Below the pieces are notes generated by a model. That model saw only the letters and a list, made by a program, of their open reading frames with translations, had not been told where the DNA came from and did no database searches. From positions 62,001 to 126,000 of the forward strand of contig CAVWFQ010000009.1 in NCBI GenBank assembly GCA_963754335.1: a DNA stretch of 64,000 nt, given 5' to 3'. This DNA comes from JBBSDP01 sp963754335 (GTDB lineage Bacteria > Planctomycetota > Phycisphaerae > Tepidisphaerales > Tepidisphaeraceae). Within the stretch, counting starts at the first letter, position 1. Each line of letters begins with the position of its first letter. Below, one piece after another: positions 20,162 to 29,831 of the stretch. The translations under genes were made by a program, and so were the position numbers.

Positions 20162-20377
20162 ATGAAGAAGCGAAAGAAAAAACGTCTCCGTCCCACCGAC
20201 GAAGGAACTTATACTTGCCCGACCTGCGGCGAACCCATCGTCATTCCGCTCGACCCCTCAGCCGGGGATGAGCAGCAATACGTCGAAGACTGTCCCGTTT
20301 GCTGCAACCCCAATGTAATCCATCTCGAATTCTTCGCCGAAGGCGAGCCGGCTCGCGTCTGGGCGGAGGCGGAATGA
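20162..20377 (+). CDS. CPXCG motif-containing cysteine-rich protein
   Basis: This 71-residue protein carries a basic N-terminus (KKRKKKRLRP), then TYTCPTCGEPIVIPLD, DEQQYVEDCPVCCNP and ends with the IHLEFFAEGEPARVW strand. That arrangement of two CPxC knuckles around a QxYVEDC motif is the CPXCG family of unknown function, which probably binds one zinc. The second knuckle reads CPVCC instead of CPVCG or CPVCC as usual, so metal ligation is intact. It faces the truncated endonuclease V-like stub tail to tail. Confidence 0.85.
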   Translation: MKKRKKKRLRPTDEGTYTCPTCGEPIVIPLDPSAGDEQQYVEDCPVCCNPNVIHLEFFAEGEPARVWAEAE

Positions 20378-20389
20378 ATCCTCGCCGAT

Positions 20390-20551
20390 TCATCTTCCCC
20401 TGGTGAGTTGATCGACGCGCTTTAAAAGGGTCGGCATTAGCGTTGTGTATTCAGCGATCGGCGCGGCGTCAATCCACTGTTCAAAGACGACGGCCGCCGC
20501 CCGTCCCTCGGATTTCACTTCGTCATATTGGACGTCAATGGCGACGATCAT
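20390..20551 (-). pseudogene. N-terminal stub of an endonuclease V-like protein
   Basis: ATG 20551 opens MIVAIDVQYDEVKSEGRAAA, then VVFEQWIDAAPIAEYTTLMP, and ends after 53 residues. This matches the first about 45 residues of the endonuclease V-like proteins of Bacteroidetes and planctomycetes, which normally continue with a YxPGxFYxRELPC segment and reach about 180-230 residues. Nothing downstream in any frame continues it before the convergent CPXCG gene, so the gene appears truncated by deletion rather than by a single indel. The family match is from memory and the stub is short. Confidence 0.4.
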
Positions 20552-20596
20552 GGTTCAAATTCTAGTGGCGGCACGATTGATTTGGCGGCCCATAGG

Positions 20597-20706
20597 ATTT
20601 CCCCCTCGCCCGGTACTCCGGGAGAGGGCGCGGGGTGAGGGTCCTTAACGCGCGATCCGGATGGCCCTCACCCAGCCCTCTCCCAGAGTACTGGGAGAGG
20701 GTGAAG
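20597..20706. repeat. Palindromic element, family A copy 2
   Basis: The same double-hairpin plan as at 12613 is present: CCCTCGCCCGG..CCGGGAGAGGG and GGGGTGAGGG on the left, CCCTCACCC and CCCTCTCCCAG..CTGGGAGAGGG on the right. It fills most of the 220 bases between the endonuclease V stub and the first gene of the MoxR/propeller locus, so it could act as a boundary or terminator for read-through into that operon. Confidence 0.85.
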
Positions 20707-20771
20707 AAACTCCGCCGCCGATTCATTGACGTACCCGATTCTTTGGCAACAACTGACGTTACAATCCCCTC

Positions 20772-21401
20772 ATGCGCGCGATCACATTTGTTCAAGCGCT
20801 TCAGGAATCCGGCCGCGTTCGCGTGAGCGCGGATGCGCAGCCGCCGGAGCAACTCTCCGAGGCGGTGCTGGAATTGGATCGAATCGCGCGTCCGCAGCTC
20901 GCCTTCGATCCGCCGGCGCTCACGCCTGCGGCGGGGGAGTGGGCGCTGCTGATCCTGTATCGTGCCTGTCAGGCGTTGGCGCATCGGGAGATCGAGGGTG
21001 ATGCGATGCGGCGAGTGCTCTCGCTGCCATGCCCGCAAAAACCATCGCCGGAGGTCTGTTACTCGGCGGACCTTGCGTTACGATTCCTGCCCGACCTGCT
21101 CGTTTTGTCGCGCGGCGTCGCCGAGGAGGATCCGCTCGTCGCGGGTTTGATGTCGATCTGCGCCGCATGGCCGCTTTCGTCGGTCGGCGTCAAAGGATTG
21201 AAGGATCTGGATATCCGCCCGTTTTTCGCCCATGCGAGCCTGAGACGGCTCTATGCGGATCGTATCATCGAAAAGGGAGATCTCTCCCGGACGGGCGATC
21301 CCACGGTGCGTGAAGCCGTCCGCGAGGCGCTCGGGGCATACCCCGCCTTGGCGCCTCGGATCGCGGAGGCTCTGAACGAGGAGATGCCAGCGTGTCCCTG
21401 A
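20772..21401 (+). CDS. bpX-type accessory protein of MoxR-vWA-propeller ternary system
   Basis: The 209-residue product is the first gene of the locus. It is mostly helical, without signal peptide, with conserved-looking segments WPLSSVGVKGL and LRRLYADRIIEKGDLSRTGD near the C-terminus. These resemble one of the small bpX families that accompany MoxR ATPases in ternary systems; I cannot say which numbered bpX family. The MoxR gene starts at a GTG inside its 3' end (10-base overlap), showing tight translational coupling. It might be an adaptor or regulatory subunit of the ATPase; nothing catalytic is visible. Confidence 0.6.
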   Translation: MRAITFVQALQESGRVRVSADAQPPEQLSEAVLELDRIARPQLAFDPPALTPAAGEWALLILYRACQALAHREIEGDAMRRVLSLPCPQKPSPEVCYSADLALRFLPDLLVLSRGVAEEDPLVAGLMSICAAWPLSSVGVKGLKDLDIRPFFAHASLRRLYADRIIEKGDLSRTGDPTVREAVREALGAYPALAPRIAEALNEEMPACP

Positions 21402-22559
21402 CGTCTAACACTCCATCGAATGACGGCGCTGCGAATCTGGGCTTGCGGCTCGGGAAGGAAGTTCTGGATCCGATGAAGCGCGCCTTCGTCGGGAAGGACG
21501 AGATCATCGACCTCATGGGGGTGGCGCTCGTCGCCGGCGAGAATCTTTTCCTGCTCGGACCGCCCGGCACCGCCAAAAGCGCCCTCGTGTATGAACTGGG
21601 GCGGCGGTTGCGCGGGCGCACGTTCGAGTATCTGCTGACACGATTCACCGAGCCGAGCGAATTATTCGGGCCGTTCGACATCCGCAAGCTGCGCGAGGGG
21701 GAACTCCTCACGAATACCGAGGGGATGCTCCCCGAGGCGTCGCTCATTTTTCTTGACGAATTACTGAACGCCAACAGCGCGATTCTCAACAGCCTGCTCA
21801 TGGTGCTCAACGAGCGCGTTTTCCGCCGCGGCCGCGAAACGCGCGACCTGCCGGCGATTGCCGTCTTCGGCGCAAGCAATCGCCTGCCGGAAGACGATGC
21901 CCTGGGGGCGCTTTTCGATCGGTTTCTCCTGCGCGCCGTCTGCGAAAATGTGCCATCCGAGCGGCTCAGCGATGTGTTGCGGGCGGGGTGGGATCTGGAT
22001 CGCCGCGCCGATGGGGATCAGGCCACCCTGGGAATCGAAGACGTTCGCCGGCTGCACCAAATGCTTCCGACCGTGGATCTTTCTGAAGTTCGTCCGAAGC
22101 TGGCGGAGCTGGTTGTTCGGCTTCGTCACGCCGGAATTTCTATTTCCGATCGGCGCGGTGAAATTGCAGCGCCTTGCGGCTTCAAGCGCCCTGCTCTGCG
22201 GACGGCCTCGCGCCGCTGTGTCCGACCTGTGGGTGCTCCGCCATATCTGGGATGCCGTCGAGCAACGCGAGGTTTTGTCATCGATCGTAGGCGATGCCCT
22301 CGCGGCCGCGCCGGTCGACCCCGGCGATCATCCCCGATCGCGGCTCGATGACGCGCCGGATGCAGAAAGCCTCGCCCGCGATCTGGACGAGATCGGCCAG
22401 CGACTCGGCGACGCCAGGACCTTGGAGTCGGACCGCGCCGCTTTGAGCGACCGACTCGGCATTCTCGCCGGGCGCGTTCAGTGGGTGAAATCTCCCGAGC
22501 AGCGGGCGTTTCTTCTCGAGCGGGTTGATTCGCTCTGGAAAGGAGCGGATAAGCCATGA
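21392..22559 (+). CDS. MoxR-type AAA+ ATPase (one frameshift)
   Basis: GTG 21392, eight bases after a GAGGAG, starts a MoxR/RavA-class ATPase. Seen: Walker A GPPGTAKS (56-63), Walker B LIFLDE (118-123), sensor 1 at ASN163 of FGASN, the ALFDRF arginine-finger segment, and the MoxR ERVFRRG hairpin. The frame breaks near 22145 after VVRLRHAGISIS; the C-terminal lid and tail (AVKLQRLAASSALLCGR, ending WKGADKP) continue in the next frame. Joined length about 388 residues. MoxR proteins remodel client complexes, typically together with a vWA protein; the partner here should be the product of 23552-26297. The stop overlaps the next ATG (ATGA). Confidence 0.88.
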
Positions 22560-23461
22560 GCGAAGCCTGGGCGATTTGCGTGCCGGCGGAAAAACTGGCG
22601 GCGAGCGGCGGCATCCGCCTGCGCCCGCGAATTCTCGTCGCCATCATCGACGGCACGGCGTGGCTGCGCGGCGCGGAACTTACTGATGAACTCGATCATG
22701 CGCTTCGGCTATTGCGCGGAGCAGTGCGATATCACCTTGCCGCTGGCGGTGCCCTCATTCCTCCCGGCTTGCGAATTCCCATTGGCAAACTGCCCGAGTT
22801 GGAATGGAAGTCGCTGGCCGATTTGCTCGTTTTCCATCCGCAACCGCCGGCGCTCCCGGGCCAGCTCGGCCAAAAAGCCCCATTGCGTCTGGAGCGTGGC
22901 GGAATGGAAAGACTGCGCATCCGTGCTGATCGCCGCTTTCGCGGACTGGCGGCAATATGCCCTATCGGTGCCGCTGGTGCGCCTCCGTCCGCTCAGCTTT
23001 GCTCTTTCCGACGCCGGCCGCACCGTGATCCGGGGAACGCCGCTTCCGCCAATCGCCGGGGAACGCTATGTGGAAGATCAGGGAATCGCGATGCCGTGCG
23101 GATTGCGAATGGTCCCCCCAATCGATCCCCCGACTCTCCATGAGATGTTGAATACGCAGCCGGCCGATCTGTGCTCTTCGATCAAGACGGCTCATGGGAA
23201 CTGATCAGCGCCGACGATTTTGTTTCCGCCGATCGCGCCAATGTGCTGCGCGACCCGGGAAGTGGTAAGTGCGACGCATTCTTAGAAAAGTGCGAGCCGC
23301 TCGACGAGGAAGTTTTGCCCCGGCGGCCTCGCCGGGCCGTGCGACGCGGTGAACGGTTTAGAGCATATAGACGTGAAAGGCGCGTTTGTCGTTCCAAACG
23401 CCGCGAGGCCGCGGCGGCTAAACTTCCGTTAGAATTGTCCCCGCGCTGCCGCGATGACTGA
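22556..23461 (+). CDS. bpX-type protein of the ternary system (two frameshifts, tail uncertain)
   Basis: An ATGA overlap links it to the MoxR gene. The joined product (frame changes near 22905 and 23167) contains DELDHALRLLRGAVRYHLA, KLPELEWKSLADLL, VPLVRLRPLSFALSD, RGTPLPPIAGERYVE and FDQDGSWELISADDFVSADR, which together look like one of the larger bpX families. The last about 60 codons become Arg-rich and run through the palindromic element at 23308-23427, so the natural C-terminus may lie near 23260. No enzyme motif is visible. Given its place it probably forms part of the vWA-propeller effector or its scaffold. Confidence 0.55.
23308..23427. repeat. Imperfect inverted-repeat element (family C) at end of bpX gene
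   Basis: A 25-base arm at 23308-23332 (GGAAGTTTTGCCCCGG...) recurs inverted with a few mismatches at 23403-23427. Between them lies a second hairpin GCGTTTG..CCAAACGC (about 23382-23401). The element overlaps the 3' end of the preceding open frame and may have replaced the original C-terminus, or the gene may stop before it and the frame be accidental. Confidence 0.65.
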
Positions 23462-23551
23462 GAGGGCGAAATCGTGCGGAATGTTACGTTGAGATATCCG
23501 TGGTGAACGCACGCGAGTTGCGGTTGCCCAAGATCGAATCACGAGATTCTG

Positions 23552-26297
23552 ATGTCCGATCCACACATCCGTGCCGCGTTTTACCTCTCTCCGACGCTCG
23601 ACGCCTTCTGGCGATGGAGCCGGGACGGGGAGGTCCTGACATGGGCTGACGATTCGACGATCGCATTTCGTCCGGAGATTGAAGCCGTGTTGCGCCGCCT
23701 CGCGCCGGGCGGGTTGCCGCCCTTCGGGGCCGTGGCGCTCGTGTTGGCGGCTTGCCGGAACGGCTGGACGACCTCCACCGGCCGCGAAACGATCGCTAAA
23801 TACGTGAATGTGTTCGGCACCATGAGCACCGAGACATCCGCCGTGCAAGGCGCCCAAATTGTCTTCGGCCGGGTGGTGCGGGACGTCCGATTGCTCCTGG
23901 AAGGCCTCGACGCGCTCAGCCAATTACCGGCCGATCTACGGCAGGGGATCGATGCAAAGTCGCTCCTTGCCGAAGTCGTCTTCGATGCCGCTCGTAACCG
24001 CTCCACTGTGGCCGACGCAGAAGGCGTGATTCGCGCGTTCGATGAAGGCATTGATGCCAATACGCTTCGGCCGCAATTGTGCAACGAGGAATTGCTTTCT
24101 CAGTTTGCCCACCAGGTGGATGGGCTGCACGAAGGGCTTGCGCGGATCGATCCGGATGCACTCGCCCGGCGGGCCGCGACTGGCATCGACCTGGCCGTCT
24201 CACCCGCTTCCGATGATTTGTCGCTGCCGCAGCGCGTTCGGCAGCTTCTGGCGGAGTTGCGCGATGATCCCGAGCTGGCCGGGCTGGCACAACTTGCGGC
24301 CGATCTGATGGCGGCAGTGGGCGTGCCTCGAAAACTCCGTTCGCATGAGGAACTTTCGCTGGGTGGCGTATCGGATATCTCCAATCGCGGCCCTCTCGAC
24401 CGGCTCCTGATCAGCGAACTCGCCCACGACGACCTGACGCTGGCGGTTCGGGTCGCGGTAAACGAGGCGCTTTACCTGCGCCGTGAAACACCGCCGCGCG
24501 AGCCGCCGAACCGCCGGGCCATCCTGATCGATTCTGGAATTCGCATGTGGGGGGTTCCAAGGGTTTTCGCGGCGGCCGTCGCGTTGGCGATGACTGCCCT
24601 GCATGATCCCAAGGCGGAGCTCTCCACATTTCGCGCTGCTCTGGTCGGAATCGCGCCGATCGATCTGACCCGGCGCGGAGGACTGGAGTCTCACTTGTCC
24701 GTGCTCGAGCCGGCGTCGCATCCCGGCGCGTCGTTGAACGACTTTGCGGCGAATGTGAATGATCGCGAAGCCGGCGATTGCGATCCCATCCTCATCACTC
24801 ACCCTGACGTCCTTACCGATCCGGAATTTCTCTCGGCGGTTCGCTTCGCGAACCTCAGCGCGATGTATGTCGCCACGGTCGATCGCGAGGGTTCGTTTCG
24901 CCTGCACGCTCTGACTGGCAAAGGGATTCTGTTGATCCGCGAAGCGTCGCTTTCGCTGGATGCCATTCTCAATCCGCGCCCAATTCCCGCCAGGTGCCGG
25001 CCGGTTCCGCTGTTGGCCGAAAAATCGAACCAGAAACTTCCGGCAATCTTCCATGCCGATCCGTTTCCGCTGCTTTTGTTTCATATCCCATCGCCGAAGC
25101 GTTCATGCGCGTCCGAAACATTCGGTCTGATTGCAGCCACCCGGGACGGCCGGATTCTGCAATGGAAAGATCGCTTCCATGGTGCATTCCAGATCGCTTC
25201 CGACCTGCCCTTCGGAAGCGTGCGACTCATTTTCCTCGACAGATATTTCAAACAGGTCAAAGTTCTCACGACCCCCCAGCGCGGGCTCGATCTGCGCCCT
25301 GGTTACCGTCGATCTGCAAAGCGTTCGATGTGTTTTCCTGCCGATCCGATTGCGCGAAGTGTCGCCAACGGCGGTCTATCACTGGAAGGGGGGCCTCTTT
25401 TTCGTCTATCGCGGCCAGGTCGATTGCTACGACACAAGCCGCGGGCTTCTCGCCGCTTCGGTTTCCGCGCCACTTCGGCATGTGCGTGAACGGTTCTTCA
25501 AACTCGCCGGTGATTTGGTGACAGTTGTTTTTGACGGATCTTCCGAACTGAAGATTCAGAAGTGTCCGCGGCCATTACTGTACAGAGCCGTCCCATTCGA
25601 CCGGGAAGGATTTGACGGTCCCTGGATGTTGACCCGCGATGGCCGACTGATCGACCCGACCGGAGCCGAACACCAGCCCGCCTGGCACTCTCCATTTGAG
25701 GCGCTTTCAGGAATAGCCGCCGATGGGAATCGATTGGTGGCCAAACTCCAAAAGCGGGCCGGATTGCTGAATATCAGCAAGCTGGACCAGGTCGAAGCAA
25801 CGCATGGGCCGTGGGAAAAGGCGCTTTTATCGCCGCAGATTTGGTATCCGGAATCCCGCTACGGTCCGCGCAACCGTTTTCACAAAATTTCGGTGGATCG
25901 CGAGGCGAGGATTTGTCTTCATAAGGGCCGCGAGACGCTGCGTCTGGATTTCACCCGGAACGATCCAGTCTTCAGGTCAGAATCGACCGACCCGGTCGTG
26001 CCGGCTAACGCCAGGAATTTCAAACCGTTGCGGGGTGCAAACCGAACGCGCATCAAAATGAGTCTGGCGGAATGGAAGGATGGTAGCCAGGCGTGGCTGG
26101 ACGTTCGTGGACTTTTGCACCTGAGGAGTTCTGATCGATCCGTTCCCGAATTGACAATCACGCTGAGCCAGCAGGAGCCGGCTTTCTGGTCTTCGGATGG
26201 AAAGGTATGCGGGCCAAATTACTTTATCGGCGATGCGACTGCCGAACCGGCTTATTTTAGAAATGTGGTCAACGGTTTCGTGGCAAGAGTGCGATGA
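23552..26297 (+). CDS. vWA-like domain plus beta-propeller protein of ternary system (one frameshift)
   Basis: The joined product is about 914 residues (frame change near 25290). Residues 1 to about 330 are helical. Around residues 325-460 comes RRAILIDSGIRMWGVPRVFA, a vWA-like Rossmann unit in which the MIDAS DxSxS is altered to DSGIR, followed by FRAALVGIAPIDLT and CDPILITHPD. The C-terminal half contains repeated strands (LIAATRDGRILQWK, WKGGLFFVYRGQ, WMLTRDGRLIDPTG) in the style of WD/propeller blades. That matches the vWA-propeller component of MoxR-vWA-beta-propeller systems, presumed client of the MoxR ATPase. No signal peptide; probably cytoplasmic. The stop overlaps the next ATG. Confidence 0.7.
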
Positions 26298-29091
26298 TTG
26301 AATTCCGTCTCAACATGCGCCGGGCGCCGGAAGCAGTTGGAACCGCCGAAGCCTGGTTCATTCCCGGCGGTGATGCCAGCATCTGGCTGGAGGAAATGAG
26401 CGGGTGGGACTTGCCCATGTCGCAGTTGCGACTGTTCGTTGTACCGGCATCGTTGGCGGACCGGACGCCGATCGGCGCACTGGTCCAAATGCCCGCCGAC
26501 GCCGCGCCCGCAAAAATCCGCCGCGCCCGGCCTTATGCGCAATTGGGGGGCCGGCTCTATCTTCCCGTGGATGCCGTTCTCGTCCCCGCGCCCTCCGAAG
26601 TGGAATTAAGGGAAAAACTCCGCCAGGAGGTCAACATCCTTCACCCCGCCAGCGGACTGATCGGATTTGCCCGCGAGGACGCCCTCCGCGTATCGGGCCT
26701 GCTGGAGGTTTTGCCGCGTCGTCCGGCGAACTGGAACCGTGCTGTGTGTGGAGTCGCCGCAACGAGCCGGCTGATTGCCGTCGAACCCGACCAGCCGCCG
26801 CAACTGCTGGATATCGTTCAAGCCGGGCGGGATGATATCGGTTCGCAATCGCCTCAGGATGCACCGCGCAGCGATGATGAACACCTGTTTCGCGAAATGG
26901 CTCAACAAGTAACCTCGGCGTCGCTCGCTCTAGGCGCTCGATTGCTGCTTGGCGCCTTGAACCTGATACAATCGCTCGGCGGCATGATGCCGCGAAGCAA
27001 GCCGAAAGGTCCGCAAAAGGCAAATCCTCCAGCCGCTCCAAAGTCGCCAAAACCGGGGACATTGCGCAACTGGCTGTGGCGCCGAATTCAATCGCTGAGC
27101 AGACCTTTGAACGAGGCGCGCCTGCGCGAGTTGCGACGTCTTCAGAGAATGCTGGAAAGCGACCCTGACCTTGGGTTGCGCTACGCCATTCCCTTGCGCG
27201 ACAGCGGAACCCGTGGCTCGGCCGAGCAATCCGACCGCCTCGGCGCCGCGGGATGTGAATTTCAACTTGCTGAATGCAATGGGAGGCGGCCGGCCGGGAG
27301 ATCCCTGGCTGATACCGACGGATATCCGTCAGTCGCTTCAGCAGCGATATCGCGAGGCGGCCAATCGTGAGCTCAACCTCGGGCGGCACCGGCGCGCCGC
27401 TTACATCTTTGCCGAACTGCTTGGCGATTACGCATCGGCCGCCAGCGCGCTCGAGCAGGGGCGCTGCTTCCGCGAAGCGGCGGTGCTCTACCGCGATCGT
27501 CTGAACAACCGCCAGAAAGCCGCCGAATGCCTCGAACATGGCGGGCTTCTGAGCGAAGCGATCGAGATCTATAAGGAGATGAGTCTCTTCGAGAAAGCAG
27601 GGGACCTTTGCACGATCCTCGATCGGCTTGACGATGCCGCCGGGTTCTACCGGCTCCAGGTGGAATCCTATCGACGACGGTCCGATCTTCTTCCCGCGTC
27701 GCGATTGCTCGAGAGGAAACTGAACGCTCCGGACGAAGCCTTGCAGTTGCTGACCGCAGCGTGGCCCGATTCGAAGGCAGCCGGCGAATGCCTGCTGGAA
27801 TCATTCCAATTACTTGGCCGGCTCGCACGGCACGAGGAAGCGTCGTTGCGCATTTTGCTTTTGCGACAATCGGTGCTCAATCCCGACCACGCGACCACCG
27901 CCGCCAAAATTTTATCCGAGCTCTCAACCCACTACCCGGAGGCCGGCGTGCGTGCCATATCGGCCGACGCGACGCGCGTCGTCGCGGGGCGGCAGTTGTC
28001 GCGCCCCGCATTTCCCGATCGGGCGACGATGGCGCGTGCGGTGGCCAGGCTAGCGCCGGAAGATCGGTTGCTTGGCCGTGATGCCGAACGGTTCGCCCGC
28101 GCCGGGCGCACTGCGCAGCCGGCCACGCCCGCGCTACCTCCCGTCGGCGATCCGTTGGTCATCCGGCAATTCGCCCTGCCGTCGATGCTCGGCTGGCGGA
28201 CGGCTGTCGCCAGCGGAGACGGGTTCTATGCGTTGGCGGTCGAGCCGGCCGGCGATTCGAATTCGACCATCCGCGTCGTGCACGGGTTGTGGAACGGCAA
28301 TGCCCAGTTTCGGACCCTGATTATGGCCCCGTGTCGCGCCGACCCGGACTGCGACTGGACGCTCCATCCCGTGCCAGGCTTGGCCCGGGTAATCGTGATG
28401 CCGCAGCAGGACGACATGCCGGCCGAGCTTCCGATCGCCACCGGATTTCCAGTCAACCTGCAGAACGGCACGCTCGCATGGCTTCCCAAAAAAGGCGTGA
28501 TTGCGTTGTCGGTCGATGAACACGCCGTCGCCTGGGTGCTGCGCGCCGTGTCGGCCGCCGAACTCGCCCTCAGCGCACACCGTGTTGAGAATGGATCCAT
28601 CCTCTTCAGTCATACCGTGCCAGAAGAAATGGGGTTTCCCGGCGAGCGGGTTCGCATGGTGTCGCGAAACTCCCGCGTCTGCATCACCTTCCCGTGGGGA
28701 ATTCTTCGCTTCACGCGGCACAATCGGCTTCGAGCAGGATCTGATCGCGCCTCCCGTTCGTCATCTTGCAGTCACGTCACCCAACGAACACTATTTGCTC
28801 GCCGCTTCCAACGAATTCGGCGGTCATCTCCTGACCTCCGAATCAGGTGGTGTTCAGCCTTTTGGCGAAGGGTTGGCCGACGCGCTCCTCACCTTCACGC
28901 GCGGTCGGTGCCTCATCGCCGCCGACTCGCGCGGCGGCCACGTCTATCGGACCGAAAGTGGAAGGGCGGTTCGCCGGGGAGCCTTCGCCGTTTCAAACGC
29001 TTTGATCGCGATCACCCCAACCAACATCATTCGAGAATTTGCAACGTTTGTCGCCAACGGGATGGTTACGGTGTATGGGATTCGGGAGTAA
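26294..29091 (+). CDS. bpX6-like, helical-repeat and beta-propeller protein (two frameshifts)
   Basis: ATGA coupling joins it to the vWA gene. The joined product is about 930 residues with frame changes near 27215 and 28725. The N-terminal about 300 residues (AWFIPGGDASIWLEE, GGRLYLPVDAVL, HPASGLIGFAREDALR) match the large bpX6-type domain as I remember it. Residues about 310-560 are TPR-like repeats (LGRHRRAAYIFAELLGDY, CFREAAVLYRDRL). The rest is a second propeller ending in ANGMVTVYGIRE. Such proteins are proposed sensors or scaffolds in the ternary systems. It is the last gene of the coupled run; 147 bases separate it from the zinc-finger gene. Confidence 0.7.
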
Positions 29092-29238
29092 TCTTTACTG
29101 AAGCGAATGAAACGAAGGATTGAATCGCGGAGGGCGCAAACGGCGACCTTGCGATCGCTCGTCCGGACGCGCCGACGCCGGCCCGCCGCTTGCGCCTTCG
29201 CGATTGCCCCCAATAAATAGGCGTTTCACCCCGTAAAC

Positions 29239-29643
29239 ATGGAGCAAACCGTGTCAGCCATCGACGATTCATCTCAACCCGTTCCGATCGATCCAAAGCC
29301 GGAGAGCACAAGTCGCCTCACGCGCTGCAGCATTTGCGGGCGATACAACAACGTGACCGGACCGATGGTCGAAGGCCCCGCTGAAATCTACATCTGCGCG
29401 GATTGCACCGAGGTTGCCTATGGGATCGTGCTGCAAATGCGCGGCCACCGGGCCGCCGGCGTCGATCGGATTCGGGACAAGCCCACTCCGGGGTCCAACT
29501 TGGTGGAGCCGCCAATCATCATGCATCCCTTCCGTGAGCGTCATCGGGAAGGTCGTTTAATTCGTCTAGCGCCTCAGGGGACTTTCGCAATTCCCGCTCT
29601 CTTAGGATTCGGTGAAAGGGGCTCGATGGATGAGCTAAGCTGA
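29239..29643 (+). CDS. Stand-alone ClpX-type C4 zinc finger protein
   Basis: Of 134 residues, positions 30-56 hold the ClpX N-terminal zinc-binding pattern: C30-SIC33 followed by MVEGP and YIC53-ADC56. In ClpX this domain dimerises and recruits substrates or adaptors; here there is no AAA+ part. The tail (PIIMHPFRERHREGRLIRLAPQG) is unclassified. It follows the MoxR/propeller locus in the same direction after 147 bases, so a functional tie is possible but not shown. A GTG three to five codons downstream could be the true start. Confidence 0.65.
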   Translation: MEQTVSAIDDSSQPVPIDPKPESTSRLTRCSICGRYNNVTGPMVEGPAEIYICADCTEVAYGIVLQMRGHRAAGVDRIRDKPTPGSNLVEPPIIMHPFRERHREGRLIRLAPQGTFAIPALLGFGERGSMDELS

Positions 29644-29756
29644 CAGGAGCGGGACGCGCCGTTTTTGAATGCTTCCGCGCTGGCCCATTGTGCCTCAACG
29701 AATTATCTTGAAGGCCGTATCGCGCGGAGTAAGTGCAATACCGCCCTCAGCCCGAT

Positions 29757-29780
29757 CCCTCTCGCGGAGTACTGGGAGCG
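29757..29780. repeat. Partial copy of palindromic element family A
   Basis: CCCTCTCGCGGAGTACTGGG matches one hairpin half of the family A element (compare 12613-12729 and 53017-53130) but the second hairpin is missing. It lies in the leader of the dehydrogenase-cytochrome gene and makes an upstream in-frame ATG at 29733 an unlikely start. Confidence 0.55.
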
Positions 29781-29831
29781 AAGCTGGAAAAGGTCGACGA
29801 AGACTCGGTTGCAAGCGAAGGTTTTTTACGA

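Noticed and set aside
20635..21038. Other frames across the family A repeat (both strands)
   Set aside because: They translate the palindrome into peptide typical of repeat artefacts (TLTPRPLPEY, SPLPEYWER) and have no family match.
29733..29831. Earlier start of the dehydrogenase-cytochrome gene
   Set aside because: The extra residues come from a partial repeat copy and the membrane anchor lies after ATG 29832.
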